Positions 42,503-54,624 of a DNA stretch of 64,000 nt are shown here, in pieces; position 1 is the stretch's first letter, and the number at the start of each line of letters is the position of its first letter. This DNA comes from Paracoccus jeotgali. GTDB taxonomy: Bacteria; Pseudomonadota; Alphaproteobacteria; Rhodobacterales; Rhodobacteraceae. The notes under the pieces are model-generated. The model was not told the DNA's origin. It searched no databases and worked only from the letters and a program-made list of their open reading frames with translations. The translations under genes were made by a program, and so were the position numbers. The stretch covers positions 1,096,501 to 1,160,500 of the forward strand of contig NZ_CP025583.1 in the NCBI RefSeq assembly GCF_002865605.1, read 5' to 3'.

Positions 42503-43633
42503 TCACCCCAGCGGCGGGATGTCGCCCTGCTGGCGTTCCGCGTGGAAGCCGGTCACGAACGTGTCCAGCGTTCCGGCGGCGATGGCGTCGCGCAGCCCCT
42601 GCATCAGCGTCTGGTAGTAATGCAGATTGTGCCATGTCAGCAGCATGCCCGAGATCATCTCTTGCGCGCGAAAGACATGGTGCAGATAGGCGCGGGAATA
42701 GCCGCGGCAGGCCGGGCAGGTGCAGCTTTCGTCCAGCGGGCGCGGGTCGTCGGCGTGCCGCGCGTTCTTGATGTTGACCTGCCCGCGCCGCGTCCAGGCC
42801 TGCCCGGTCCGACCCGAGCGTGAGGGCAGCACGCAATCCATCATGTCGACCCCGCGCTGCACGGCGCCCACGATGTCGTCGGGCTTGCCGACCCCCATCA
42901 GATAGCGCGGCTTGTCCGTGGGCAGCAGCTCGGGCGCGTAGTCGAGCACGCCGAACATCGCCTCTTGCCCCTCACCCACGGCCAGTCCGCCGATGGCATA
43001 GCCGTCAAAGCCGATCCCGCGCAGCGCTTGGGCGGATTCCTCGCGCAGATGCCGGATGACGCCGCCCTGCATGATGCCGAACAGCGCATGTCCCGGCCGG
43101 TCGCCGAAGGCATCGCGCGACCGCTGCGCCCATCGCATCGACAAGCGCATTGCCTCGGCCTGACGATCCTCGGTCGCGGGCAGGGCAGGGCATTCGTCAA
43201 AGGCCATGACGATGTCGCTGCCCAGCAGGCGCTGAATCTCCATGCTGGTTTCGGGCGACAGAAAGTGCCGGCTGCCATCGACATGGCTGGCAAAGGTGAC
43301 TCCGTCCTCGGTCAGCTTGCGCAGATCGGCCAGCGACATGACTTGAAAACCGCCGGAATCGGTCAGGATCGGCCGGTCCCAGTTCATGAAGCGGTGCAAC
43401 CCGCCCAGACGCGCGATCCGCTCGGCGCCGGGGCGCAGCATCAGGTGATAGGTGTTGCCAAGCAGGATGTCGGCGCCGGTCGCGCGCACCGATTCCGGCA
43501 GCATTGCCTTGACGGTGGCGGCGGTGCCCACCGGCATGAAGGCCGGCGTGCGGATCTGGCCGCGCGGCGTGTCGATCACCCCGGTCCGGGCGCGGCCATC
43601 GGTGGCGTTCACGGTAAAGGAAAAACGGCTCAT
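42503..43633 (-). CDS. tgt: tRNA-guanine transglycosylase
   Basis: 376-residue enzyme that exchanges guanine-34 for the queuosine precursor in tRNAs with GUN anticodons. Motifs: [14 protein letters not shown] (substrate Asp), [19 protein letters not shown], and the zinc site [11 protein letters not shown] with the distal HN. The chosen ATG (MSRFSF) matches the family start; seven upstream residues are dispensable. Confidence 0.95.
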   Translation of the reverse strand: MSRFSFTVNATDGRARTGVIDTPRGQIRTPAFMPVGTAATVKAMLPESVRATGADILLGNTYHLMLRPGAERIARLGGLHRFMNWDRPILTDSGGFQVMSLADLRKLTEDGVTFASHVDGSRHFLSPETSMEIQRLLGSDIVMAFDECPALPATEDRQAEAMRLSMRWAQRSRDAFGDRPGHALFGIMQGGVIRHLREESAQALRGIGFDGYAIGGLAVGEGQEAMFGVLDYAPELLPTDKPRYLMGVGKPDDIVGAVQRGVDMMDCVLPSRSGRTGQAWTRRGQVNIKNARHADDPRPLDESCTCPACRGYSRAYLHHVFRAQEMISGMLLTWHNLHYYQTLMQGLRDAIAAGTLDTFVTGFHAERQQGDIPPLG

Positions 43634-43663
43634 CTGCGGACCCTGTTGCGGCAAGGCGTGGTT

Positions 43664-44863
43664 CTAGCGCGGCGCGTGGCCAAGCGAAAGCCCTGCGGCA
43701 TGACCCGAGGCCCAGGCCCATTGAAAATTGTAACCGCCGAGCCAGCCGGTCGCGTCCACCGCCTCGCCGATGAAATAGAGCCCCGGCTGCCCGCGCGCCT
43801 GCATGGTTTTCGCGTCCAGCCCGCGCGTGTCGATCCCGCCCAGCGTCACCTCGGCCGTGCGATACCCCTCGGAACCAACCGGCCGCAGCCGCCAGCGATG
43901 GACGCGCTCCGCGATGCGGTTAAGCGTGGCGTTGTTCTGGTCCGCCAGCCGCGCCCCGGTCAGTTGCAGCTCTTCGGCGATCGCCTCGGCCAGCCGCGCC
44001 GGCAGATGCGCGCTCAGCACCGTCGCCACCGCGATGCGCCCGCCTTGCCCGCGCCTGTCGCGCAACTCGGCCGCCAGATCGAGGCCCGGCGCCAGATCGA
44101 CGTGGATCTCGTCCCCCGGATGCCAAAAGCTCGAAATCTGCAGGATCGCCGGACCCGACAGCCCGCGATGGGTGAACAACAGCGCATCGTCGAAGCGCGT
44201 CTTGCCGTGGGTGACGCTGGCCGCCACGGACACCCCCGCCAGCGGCTTGGTCCGCGCCAGATCCTGTTCGGCAAAGGTCAAGGGCACCAGACCGGGCCGG
44301 GTTTCGATGATCTTCAGCCCGAACTGCCGCGCCAGATCATAGGCAAGCCCCGTCGCCCCCATCTTCGGGATCGACTTGCCGCCCGAGGCCACCACCACAC
44401 GCCCCGCCCGGACCAGGCCGCGAGTCGTCTGGGCCAGAAACCCCGCGCCGTCACGCGCCAGCCCCGAGAGCGTTGTGTCGAGCCACAGCTCTGCCCCGGC
44501 CATCCGATCCACCAGCATGTCCGTGATCTGCGTCGCCCGCCCGTCGCAGAACAGCTGCCCCAGCGTCTTTTCATGCCACGCGATCCCCGCCCGATCGACG
44601 AGCGCCACGAAATCGAGCGGCGAAAACCCCGCCAGCGCCGAGGCGCAAAAGCGCGGATTTTCCGACAGGAACCGGTCCCGCGCGGTGGCCAGATTGGTGA
44701 AGTTGCACCGCCCCCCGCCCGAGATGCGGATCTTCTCTCCCGGCGCGCGGGCATGGTCGATCACCAGCACCCGCAGCCCCTGCATCCGCGCCGTGCCGGC
44801 ACAGAACAGCCCCGCCGCGCCGGCCCCGATGATCAGAACATCCCACTCCATCCGCGCAGCCAT
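43664..44863 (-). CDS. BaiN/YhiN-type FAD-dependent oxidoreductase
   Basis: About 400-residue flavoprotein of the HI0933/YhiN family: FAD-binding VLIIGAGAAGLFCAG, SGGGRCNFTN, ASGGKSIPKMGATG and the C-terminal GGYNFQWAWASG. The group with a TIGR03862-like length has no firmly known substrate. Two starts are possible (MAARMEWD or MEWD); neither has a strong ribosome site. The gene lies downstream of the tRNA-Gln region on the opposite strand. Confidence 0.88.
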   Translation of the reverse strand: MAARMEWDVLIIGAGAAGLFCAGTARMQGLRVLVIDHARAPGEKIRISGGGRCNFTNLATARDRFLSENPRFCASALAGFSPLDFVALVDRAGIAWHEKTLGQLFCDGRATQITDMLVDRMAGAELWLDTTLSGLARDGAGFLAQTTRGLVRAGRVVVASGGKSIPKMGATGLAYDLARQFGLKIIETRPGLVPLTFAEQDLARTKPLAGVSVAASVTHGKTRFDDALLFTHRGLSGPAILQISSFWHPGDEIHVDLAPGLDLAAELRDRRGQGGRIAVATVLSAHLPARLAEAIAEELQLTGARLADQNNATLNRIAERVHRWRLRPVGSEGYRTAEVTLGGIDTRGLDAKTMQARGQPGLYFIGEAVDATGWLGGYNFQWAWASGHAAGLSLGHAPR

Positions 44864-44945
44864 AGGCCGCGTGCCGGATGCCCGCAAGTTTTTCCGAAAA
44901 CCCCCTTGCACCCCCCCGCAGCCATGCTACATACGCCCGCATCGT

Positions 44946-45020
44946 TGGGGCGTAGCCAAGTGGTAAGGCAACGGTTTTTGGTACCGCGTACCGTAGGTTC
45001 GAATCCTACCGCCCCAGCCA
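44946..45020 (+). tRNA. tRNA-Gln (anticodon TTG)
   Basis: Cloverleaf by eye: acceptor TGGGGCG pairing with CGCCCCA, D-stem GCC/GGC, anticodon loop TTTTGGT with TTG at positions 34-36, T-stem GTAGG/CCTAC with loop TTCGAAT, discriminator G and an encoded CCA. The anticodon stem has one A-C mismatch at its outer pair (27-43). Confidence 0.96.
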
Positions 45021-45185
45021 GATTTCTTTACAGCGTTGAACTGGAGCGGCGCTTCGGCGTGGGATGGGCGGCTTTGGTGCTGTCCGCGGTCACGCCAATC
45101 GTTTGACGTCATCCGCATCTCGGGCAGTGGCGCGGACGATGTCGGGCGTCGCCTGGTGGAGCCGAGCGTATCGAGCCCCGCCTGA

Positions 45186-45452
45186 ATGATCGGCTTGCGC
45201 CGCACGCTCCAAAGGCGCCTCGCTGACGTGGGTGTAAAGCTTTCGGACCTCGTCGATGTCACGCGGCGGGATATCGCGCTTGCGCGGTTGCTCACCGGGG
45301 TCGGCAGTTTGAAGGCGCTTGCGCTCGATCTTGGCTACAGCGATCAGGCTCATTTCACCCGCAGCTTCAAGCGCTGGACGGGGTCGGCACCGACTGCTTA
45401 TGGAAAATTCAATTCCGATCCGGAGCAACGAGGCGCCAATTCTGGCGACTGA
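45186..45452 (+). pseudogene. Remnant of an AraC-family regulator (C-terminal domain)
   Basis: The 88-residue frame is the DNA-binding end of an AraC-type protein: RRTLQRRLADVGVKLSDLVD, then LALDLGYSDQAHFTRSFKRW and TGSAPTAYGKF. The usual 200 or more N-terminal residues are missing, and the upstream 165 bp after the tRNA hold no frame that continues the protein. The second helix-turn-helix is intact but the first is shortened. Most likely a degraded gene left by an insertion or deletion at the tRNA. Confidence 0.7.
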
Positions 45453-45477
45453 AACTTCGGGCTGTCGCTCTCCGGCC

Positions 45478-46437
45478 TTACCACCGCAGGATCACGCTGC
45501 CCCAGGACAGCCCGCCGCCGATGGCTTCGGTCACGATGATGTCGCCCGGCTTGAAGCGGCCCTCGTCATTGGCCAGCGACAGCGCCAGCGGGATCGAGGC
45601 GGCGGAGGTATTGCCGTGGTCGGCGACGGTCAGCACGACGCGCTCCATCGGCAGGTTCATGCGCTGCGCGGTGGCGGCGATGATACGGGCGTTGGCCTGG
45701 TGCGGGACCAGCCAGTCGACCTGATCGGTGGTCATCCCGGCCTTTTCGATGACCCGATGCGCGGTCTGGGCCAGCTTCTCGACCGCGTGGCGGAACAGCA
45801 CATTGCCCTGCATCCGCAGCTTCCCGGCGGTCCCGGTCGTGGCGACGCCGCCATCGACATAGAGGATGTCGCGGAAGCTGCCATCGCTGTTGAGGTCGCT
45901 GGCGAGGATGCCGCGGTCGCCCTCGGCGGCTTCCAGAACCACGGCACCGGCGCCGTCGCCGAACAGCACGCAGGTGCCGCGGTCGGTCCAGTCCATGATC
46001 CGGCTGAAGGTCTCTGCGCCGATGACCAGCACGCGCTCGGCCTGACCCGAACGGATCAGTGCGTCGCCATTGGCCAGCCCGAAGACGAAGCCAGCGCAGA
46101 CTGCCTGCATGTCGTAGCAGAAGCCGCGCGTCATGCCCAACCCGGCCTGCACCATGGTGGCGACCGAGGGGAAGGTCAGGTCCGGGGTCGAGGTCGCCAC
46201 GATCACCGCGTCGATGTCGTCGGGCTGCATTCCGGCGCTGTCCAGCGCGGCGGCGGCGGCCTTGATCGCCATGGCCGAGGTGGTTTCGCCATCGGCGGCG
46301 AAATGGCGCCGCTCGATCCCGGTGCGGGCGCGGATCCATTCATCCGAGGTGTCGATGAAGCTCTCGAACCAGGCGTTCTCGACGATGCGTTCGGGCAGAT
46401 AGCGTCCGGTGCCGCGGATCACGGCGCGGCGGGTCAT
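45478..46437 (-). CDS. fabH: 3-oxoacyl-ACP synthase III
   Basis: 319-residue FabH that condenses acetyl-CoA with malonyl-ACP to begin fatty acid synthesis. Catalytic triad: C114 in AVCAGF, His in VPHQANARI, Asn in DHGNTSAASIP; the N-terminal DEWIRARTGIERR is the family signature. Start overlaps the plsX stop by 4 nt. Order rpmF-plsX-fabH is a widespread operon. Confidence 0.95.
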   Translation of the reverse strand: MTRRAVIRGTGRYLPERIVENAWFESFIDTSDEWIRARTGIERRHFAADGETTSAMAIKAAAAALDSAGMQPDDIDAVIVATSTPDLTFPSVATMVQAGLGMTRGFCYDMQAVCAGFVFGLANGDALIRSGQAERVLVIGAETFSRIMDWTDRGTCVLFGDGAGAVVLEAAEGDRGILASDLNSDGSFRDILYVDGGVATTGTAGKLRMQGNVLFRHAVEKLAQTAHRVIEKAGMTTDQVDWLVPHQANARIIAATAQRMNLPMERVVLTVADHGNTSAASIPLALSLANDEGRFKPGDIIVTEAIGGGLSWGSVILRW

Positions 46438-47546
46438 GGCTCGGTCCCGGGCAGGGCGGCGGTGCGGTCCTCGGCGGCGGCGGCGGCCTGCGCCACGCGC
46501 GCCGCCAGCCGGTCGTGAAAGCCGGATTGCGCCAGCTGAAAGGCGAGCTTCAAAGCCGCCGAAACCCCGGTCGCATCGGCCGAGCCGTGGGATTTGACCA
46601 CCGTCGCGTTCAGCCCCAGAAACACCCCACCATTGACCCGGCGCGGATCGATCCGCTTTTGCAGCCGCTTCAGCGAGGTCAGCGCCAGCAGCGCGGCGAA
46701 TTTCGACATGATCGAATTGGCGAAGGCGTCGCGCATGAAATCCCCGACCAGCTTGGCCGTCCCCTCGCCGGTCTTCAGCGCGACATTGCCGGTGAACCCG
46801 TCGGTGACGATCACATCGACGCGGTCCGAGGGCAGATCGCCGCCCTCGACAAAGCCGATATAGTCGAAATTCCCGTCGGCCGAGGCGACCGAGATCAGGT
46901 CATGGGCAAGCTTCAGCTCGGCCCGGCCCTTGTGCTCCTCGGTGCCAACATTCAGCAGGCCGACGCGCGGGCGTTCGACGCCGAGGCCGTTCTTGGCATA
47001 AGAGGCGCCCATCAGCGCGTATTGCAGCAGATCGGGGGCATCGGCGCGGATATCGGCGCCGCAATCCAGCATGACGTTGAAGCCCTGCGCATTGCGCGAG
47101 GGCCACAGGCAGGCGATGGCGGGACGGTTGACGCCGGGCAGCTTGCGCAGGCGGATCACCGACAGCGCCATCAGCGCCCCGGTATTCCCGCAAGAGACCG
47201 CGACCGTCGCCTCGCCATTGCGGACCGATTCAATGGCCGACCACATCGAGGTGCCCTGCGCGCTGCGGATCACCTGTGCGGGCTTGTCGCTCATCGAGAC
47301 GACGCTTTGGGCGTCACGGATCTCGCAGCGTTCGGCGAGGCCGCGCTTGCGCGAGACCAGCTTGGACAGCTCGGCCTCGGGGCCGTGCAGGATGAAGCGC
47401 AGATCGGGGTTCTTTTCGGCGCTGAGCGCCACGCCCGCGACCACCGTCGCGGGGCCGCGATCGCCGCCCATCGTGTCAACGGAAAGCACCACGCTGCCCC
47501 CGGTCGAGGGGCGGCGCGGGGTTCCGGGTTCCGCCGTCTGCGTCAT
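46434..47546 (-). CDS. plsX: Phosphate acyltransferase PlsX
   Basis: 370-residue PlsX, which makes acyl-phosphate from acyl-ACP for phospholipid synthesis. Motifs: LSVDTMGGDRGP, SCGNTGALMALSV, LDCGADIRADAPDLLQYALM and VTDGFTGNVALKTGEG. N-terminus chosen at MTQTAEPG; the in-frame extension upstream overlaps rpmF. It lies 17 nt after rpmF and overlaps fabH. Confidence 0.95.
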   Translation of the reverse strand: MTQTAEPGTPRRPSTGGSVVLSVDTMGGDRGPATVVAGVALSAEKNPDLRFILHGPEAELSKLVSRKRGLAERCEIRDAQSVVSMSDKPAQVIRSAQGTSMWSAIESVRNGEATVAVSCGNTGALMALSVIRLRKLPGVNRPAIACLWPSRNAQGFNVMLDCGADIRADAPDLLQYALMGASYAKNGLGVERPRVGLLNVGTEEHKGRAELKLAHDLISVASADGNFDYIGFVEGGDLPSDRVDVIVTDGFTGNVALKTGEGTAKLVGDFMRDAFANSIMSKFAALLALTSLKRLQKRIDPRRVNGGVFLGLNATVVKSHGSADATGVSAALKLAFQLAQSGFHDRLAARVAQAAAAAEDRTAALPGTEP

Positions 47547-47563
47547 TGACCTGCGCCAGCCGT

Positions 47564-47770
47564 TCAGGCCGCGTCGTCGTCCAGGTCGATCTCGGCCGTC
47601 TGGGCCACGACCTCGCGGTCGGCATAATGGCCGCAAGAGGGGCAGACGTGATGCGGACGCTTCAGCTCGCCGCAGGACGGGCATTCATTGGGGTTCGCCG
47701 CCGAAAGGGCATCATGCGCGCGGCGCATGTTGCGCTTGGAACGGGTCACGCGGTTCTGAGGGACAGCCAT
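47564..47770 (-). CDS. rpmF: Ribosomal protein L32, zinc-binding form
   Basis: 68-residue L32: [20 protein letters not shown] and the zinc ribbon [20 protein letters not shown] with four cysteines. First gene of rpmF-plsX-fabH here. The 195 bp upstream hold its promoter; the yceD (DUF177) gene often found before rpmF is not adjacent. Confidence 0.96.
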   Translation of the reverse strand: MAVPQNRVTRSKRNMRRAHDALSAANPNECPSCGELKRPHHVCPSCGHYADREVVAQTAEIDLDDDAA

Positions 47771-47965
47771 GTCTCAACCTCGGGGTCTGGGGCCGCGCAG
47801 CCTGCGGGGCCGGTGTCAGTAATCGGATCAGAGCCGCGGCAATAGGCCACAACCGTCCCGGAGGCAAGCGGAAACCTGTCCGGTGCGCCAAGCGTCAGTC
47901 GCGCGACTCGTGAAGGCCGCAACATACTGGTTCTGGGGGCGGTTGCAAGCGTTTGAAGGGCGGGC

Positions 47966-48640
47966 TTACGCTGTTGTCCGGCGGGCCGTTCGGGCTGCGG
48001 TTCCGGCATCCAGCCACTCGGTCGCTTGGGCTAGATCTTCGGGCGTGTTGATGTTGAAAAAGGGGGACAGTTCAGTGCCGCCCGCCGCATGTAGCGCCGG
48101 AAAGACCGCCGTGGCCGCGTCGTGTTCGGCGGCAAAAGCGCGCACTCGGCGCTGCCCGGCGATGATTGCCGCGCGCAGCGGGGCCGCCAGCCGCGTGGGC
48201 CACAGCGCCGTGGTCGGGTGCAGCCGCAGCCCGTCCGGCGCGTGATCGGCCGCCATTGCCAGACCGTCCGCGCTCGCCGCAGCCTGCAGCCGCGACAGCA
48301 GGTCGGCGGGCAGGAACGGCGTGTCGCCTGCGACGACCAGCACACGGTCCGCGCCTTGCGCCTCGGCCCAAAGCATCGCAGCCAAGATGCCGGCCAGCGG
48401 GCCGGGACGCTGCGGCACCTCGGGCGGAAAGTCGGGATCGGGCAGCACCGGCAGGTTGAAACCCGCAAAACGCGCCGCGTCGCCATTGGCGTTCAGCGCG
48501 ATCAGCGGCGTCTGCGGGCGCAGCAGGGCGAGCAGATGGGCCAGCAGCGGCCGGCCCGCCAGCGGCAGCAGCACCTTGTCGCCGCCGCCCATGCGCCGGG
48601 CCAGCCCGCCGGCCAGGATCACCGCCGGGACCGGCTGCAT
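47966..48640 (-). CDS. mobA: Molybdenum cofactor guanylyltransferase
   Basis: 224-residue nucleotidyltransferase: VILAGGLARRMGGGDKVLLP is the MobA signature; VLVVAGDTPFLPADL and SPFFNINTPEDL complete the fold. It adds GMP to molybdopterin for DMSO-reductase-type enzymes. (Xanthine dehydrogenase uses the other, cytosine or sulfurated, form.) Begins 2 nt after the mrp stop; the start chosen gives the family N-terminus. Confidence 0.9.
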   Translation of the reverse strand: MQPVPAVILAGGLARRMGGGDKVLLPLAGRPLLAHLLALLRPQTPLIALNANGDAARFAGFNLPVLPDPDFPPEVPQRPGPLAGILAAMLWAEAQGADRVLVVAGDTPFLPADLLSRLQAAASADGLAMAADHAPDGLRLHPTTALWPTRLAAPLRAAIIAGQRRVRAFAAEHDAATAVFPALHAAGGTELSPFFNINTPEDLAQATEWLDAGTAARTARRTTA

Positions 48641-48642
48641 GA

Positions 48643-49713
<1,071 letters not shown>

Positions 49714-49717
49714 TCCG

Positions 49718-50464
49718 TCAGGCCCTTGCCAATGCGTCGATGATGGGGCCGAAATCCGCGGCCTTCAGGCTGGCGCCGCCAACCAGCGCGCCGTTCACAT
49801 GTTCGATGTCGAAAATCACCGAGGCATTGCCCGGCTTGACGCTGCCGCCGTAAAGCAGCGTGAAAGCGGCGCCGTCGGAAAACCGCTCGACCAGCTTCTC
49901 GCGCAGCCGCGCATGGACCTGCGCGATCTCGTCATTGGTGGGGGTGCGCCCGGTGCCGATGGCCCAGACCGGCTCATAGGCGATGACGGTGTTGGACGCG
50001 GTGGCGCAGTCGGGGACAGAGCCGGCAAGCTGGGTCTCGATCACGCGCAGCGTGTCGCCCGCGTCACGTTCGGCCTCGGTCTCGCCCAGGCAGATGACGG
50101 TGATCAGCCCGGCCTCATGCGCGGCCACGGCCTTGGCACGGACCGAGGCGTCGGTCTCGGCATGGTCGGCGCGGCGCTCGGAATGGCCCAGAATCACATG
50201 GCTCGCGCCGGCATCCTTCAGCATCGCGGCTGAAATGTCGCCGGTATGGGCGCCGGATTCCGCCGCGTGGCAATCCTGCCCGCCGATGGCGATCTCGCCC
50301 GCATGGGCGACGGCGGGGGTCAGCAGGGTGAAGGGCGGGCAGATCAGCACGTCGCAGCCATTATCGCGCGCAGCCAGCGCGTCGAGTTCGCTCAGCGCGG
50401 CGGTCAGCCCGTTCATCTTCCAGTTGCCGGCGGCGAGTTTCCGGGGGCTGTGCGGTGCGGCCAT
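49718..50464 (-). CDS. tpiA: Triose-phosphate isomerase
   Basis: 248-residue TIM barrel interconverting glyceraldehyde-3-phosphate and dihydroxyacetone phosphate. Active-site elements: [10 protein letters not shown] (Asn, Lys), VILGHSERR (His) and [15 protein letters not shown] (Glu and flexible loop 6), with [12 protein letters not shown] for phosphate binding. Full length. Confidence 0.96.
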   Translation of the reverse strand: MAAPHSPRKLAAGNWKMNGLTAALSELDALAARDNGCDVLICPPFTLLTPAVAHAGEIAIGGQDCHAAESGAHTGDISAAMLKDAGASHVILGHSERRADHAETDASVRAKAVAAHEAGLITVICLGETEAERDAGDTLRVIETQLAGSVPDCATASNTVIAYEPVWAIGTGRTPTNDEIAQVHARLREKLVERFSDGAAFTLLYGGSVKPGNASVIFDIEHVNGALVGGASLKAADFGPIIDALARA

Positions 50465-50497
50465 GTCGTCCTCTTGTCTGTCGGGTCGGGTGTGGGG

Positions 50498-50866
50498 TCA
50501 GCCCTGCGGGGCGTCGCGGTCGATCGAGAACGAGACCGATTCACCGCATCCGCAGGCATCGGTCACGTTCGGATTGCGGAAGCGGAAGCCGGATTCCAGC
50601 AAGCCGGTCTCATAGTCGATTTCGGTCCCGAACAGGAACATCTGCGCGGCCGGTGCGACCAGCACGCGGGCCCCGTTCTGTTCGATGACCTCATCGGATT
50701 TCTCGGCCTCGCTGACCAGATCCATGGTGTATTCCATGCCTGCGCAGCCGCCTTTTTTCAGCCCGATGCGCAGGCCATAAGCCTGTTTGCCCTGCATCAG
50801 TCGCGAGATCTGACGCTCTGCTGCCGGTGAAATCTTGACCGGCGATTGTCCGGGGATCGAAAACAT
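50498..50866 (-). CDS. HesB/IscA-type iron-sulfur assembly protein
   Basis: 122-residue A-type carrier with the three conserved cysteines C41 (KKGGCAGMEY), C105 and C107 (DACGCGESV). Could be ErpA, IscA or SufA by type; no suf or isc genes are adjacent, so I give no symbol. Start at MFSIPGQ; the upstream extension is unrelated. Adjacent to tpiA by 33 nt. Confidence 0.9.
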   Translation of the reverse strand: MFSIPGQSPVKISPAAERQISRLMQGKQAYGLRIGLKKGGCAGMEYTMDLVSEAEKSDEVIEQNGARVLVAPAAQMFLFGTEIDYETGLLESGFRFRNPNVTDACGCGESVSFSIDRDAPQG

Positions 50867-50921
50867 GGTGTCACCTGTGTTGCGCAGGGTGAATCTAGTG
50901 ATCGCGAGGGGCTTTCTCAAG

Positions 50922-53099
<2,178 letters not shown>

Positions 53100-53207
53100 C
53101 TTCGCATCCCCTCATGCGCTGCGCTTTGCGGTCATTTAAGCGGTGGGGCGGAAAGAAGAAAGGGGCCGCAACTGCGCAGCAGCCGGTCGGGCGCGCGGGC
53201 GGCGGGC

Positions 53208-53234
53208 AAAAAAAAGCCGGGCACAAGGCCCGGC
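53208..53234 (-). terminator. Rho-independent terminator after the holin gene
   Basis: On the minus strand a perfect 7-bp stem (GCCGGGC with GCCCGGC, five-base loop) is followed by eight T. It lies 150 bp after the holin stop and 109 bp before purL, insulating purL from the lysis cassette. Confidence 0.9.
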
Positions 53235-53384
53235 CCAAGTCCAACAGGGAGGTGAAGGTGACAAGAGTTGCCTCGATTATCGCCTTCGAGGTGTGATCTA
53301 GGCCCGCCCGGCCCCGCGATCAACCCAATTCAGCCAGTCCGGGCAGCATAGCCGCTATGCAGCCGGCACATGGCGGGGCGGTTG

Positions 53385-53945
53385 TCAGCCTGCAGCCCCC
53401 TGCCGTTCCGCCACCCAGTCACGCAGCGCCGGGTTGTCGCCGGTCGCCGCCGCCGGGGCCGGGACGCTGGCAAAACCCGGATCGGGTGCTGCGGCGGACT
53501 GGATCGCGCCCGTCACCTCGATCTGGCGGGCAATGGCCGGCGGCCAGGTCCGGTTGCGGAAATAATGCGCCTCGCGCGCGCCGAAATAGAACGAGACGAT
53601 CCCGCCCAGCAACCACCACAGCGGCTCGGGCACCGCCTGTAGCCCCAGCATCCGCTGGCCGAAACCGATCGGCTCGACCATGGCATAGACGAACAGGCCG
53701 ATCGTGCCCAGCGTCAGCATCGGGCGGGGCAGGCGGTTCAGCCCGTTCACCAGATCGTCGAAACGCCCGCGCGGGGCCGCGGTGAATTCGAGCCCGTATT
53801 GCGCCAGCGCGCGGGCATAGGCCTCTTCGTCCAGCTCCATCCGCCTTGTGGCGTTTTCGCGAAAGACCTCGGTGACATTGGTCGCGGCGGTCGAGAGGGT
53901 CTGCGCGGCCGCGCCCACCCCCAGAAAGCGGTCGATCATCCCCAT
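53385..53945 (-). CDS. GTA-type holin (3TM holin family)
   Basis: 186 residues with three hydrophobic stretches in the middle (PMLTLGTIGLFVYAMVEPIG and PLWWLLGGIVSFYFGARE) and a soluble N-terminus with VGAAAQTLSTAATNVTEVFR. This matches the holin of gene-transfer agents (PF11351-type), which opens the membrane for the endolysin encoded upstream. In Rhodobacter capsulatus the endolysin/holin pair of RcGTA lies apart from the structural cluster, as here. Overlaps the endolysin gene by 10 nt. Confidence 0.85.
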   Translation of the reverse strand: MGMIDRFLGVGAAAQTLSTAATNVTEVFRENATRRMELDEEAYARALAQYGLEFTAAPRGRFDDLVNGLNRLPRPMLTLGTIGLFVYAMVEPIGFGQRMLGLQAVPEPLWWLLGGIVSFYFGAREAHYFRNRTWPPAIARQIEVTGAIQSAAAPDPGFASVPAPAAATGDNPALRDWVAERQGAAG

Positions 53946-54547
53946 GCGGAAATCCTTTCGCGGTGCTGGCTGGCGGTCAGGTGATAGCGCGGCGCGATGA
54001 ACGCCTCGGCCCGGGTGATCCAGCCGCCCTTCCCGCCGGCGCGGGTGGTGGCGAATTTGCGGCTGGCGGGGCGGGCATCGGCAAGGGCATAGTAATAGTT
54101 GCGCCGCTCGATCCCGTAGGCATCGACCAGGTGGCGCGGTGCGGCGGCATGCGCGGCCTTCACCGCCGCCACGGTGCGCGGCCCGATCAGCCCGTCATCG
54201 GCGGCGGGAAAGCCCATCGCGGTGACCAGCCGTTGCAGGATCTTCACCGCATTGGCGCCGGCATTCACATACATGTCGAAGACCGACGGGTGCAGCGCCG
54301 AGGGCAGTTTCGCGATGCCGGGACGGCGAAAGTAATGTTCCTTGAACACATCGGCCGCCTGTTGCCGCGTCAGGCTGCGCAGATCGGCCAGATCGACGCG
54401 TCCGTCGCGGTTCAGGTCCATGCCCAGCCGCCGCAGCGTGCCGATGGTGACGCCGTAATTCGTCGCCCCACCGGGATCGTCGGGGTCGTTGACGAAGCCC
54501 CCCTCTCGCGCCACGATCTCGGTGGCGATGCTGTCGACGCTTTTCAT
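53936..54547 (-). CDS. GTA-type endolysin, glycoside hydrolase 108 family
   Basis: 203-residue peptidoglycan hydrolase: the catalytic Glu E15 in AREGGFVNDPDDPGGATNYG is the GH108 signature; C-terminal peptidoglycan-binding-3-like part (DDGLIGPRTVAAVKAAHAA). Residues 44-55 (DLNRDGRVDLAD) fit a complete EF-hand loop (D44, N46, D48, G49, V51, D52, D55), inserted after the first helix. No signal peptide, so the holin is needed for release. A CtrA-type box lies 47 bp upstream. AAGGGGGA precedes the ATG. Confidence 0.88.
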   Translation of the reverse strand: MKSVDSIATEIVAREGGFVNDPDDPGGATNYGVTIGTLRRLGMDLNRDGRVDLADLRSLTRQQAADVFKEHYFRRPGIAKLPSALHPSVFDMYVNAGANAVKILQRLVTAMGFPAADDGLIGPRTVAAVKAAHAAAPRHLVDAYGIERRNYYYALADARPASRKFATTRAGGKGGWITRAEAFIAPRYHLTASQHRERISAWG

Positions 54548-54593
54548 CCCGTCCCCCTTCAGCTGAAACGGGGGACAGGCTGCGTCTTGCGGA

Positions 54594-54609
54594 TTAACCC
54601 TTGGTTAAC
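54594..54609 (-). promoter_or_regulatory. CtrA-type box upstream of the GTA lysis genes
   Basis: TTAA-N7-TTAAC (TTAACCCTTGGTTAAC), the full CtrA consensus, 47 bp before the endolysin start; its core is also a palindrome, TTAACC-CTT-GGTTAA. In Rhodobacter, CtrA controls GTA release and lysis. The site is in the 77 bp between the ccmE stop and the endolysin gene. Confidence 0.75.
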
Positions 54610-54624
54610 CTTGCGGGCGTTGCC

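Noticed and set aside
45040..45180. A frame continuing the AraC-type protein upstream of its remnant
   Set aside because: Neither plus-strand frame between the tRNA and 45186 encodes AraC-like sequence; stops interrupt them.
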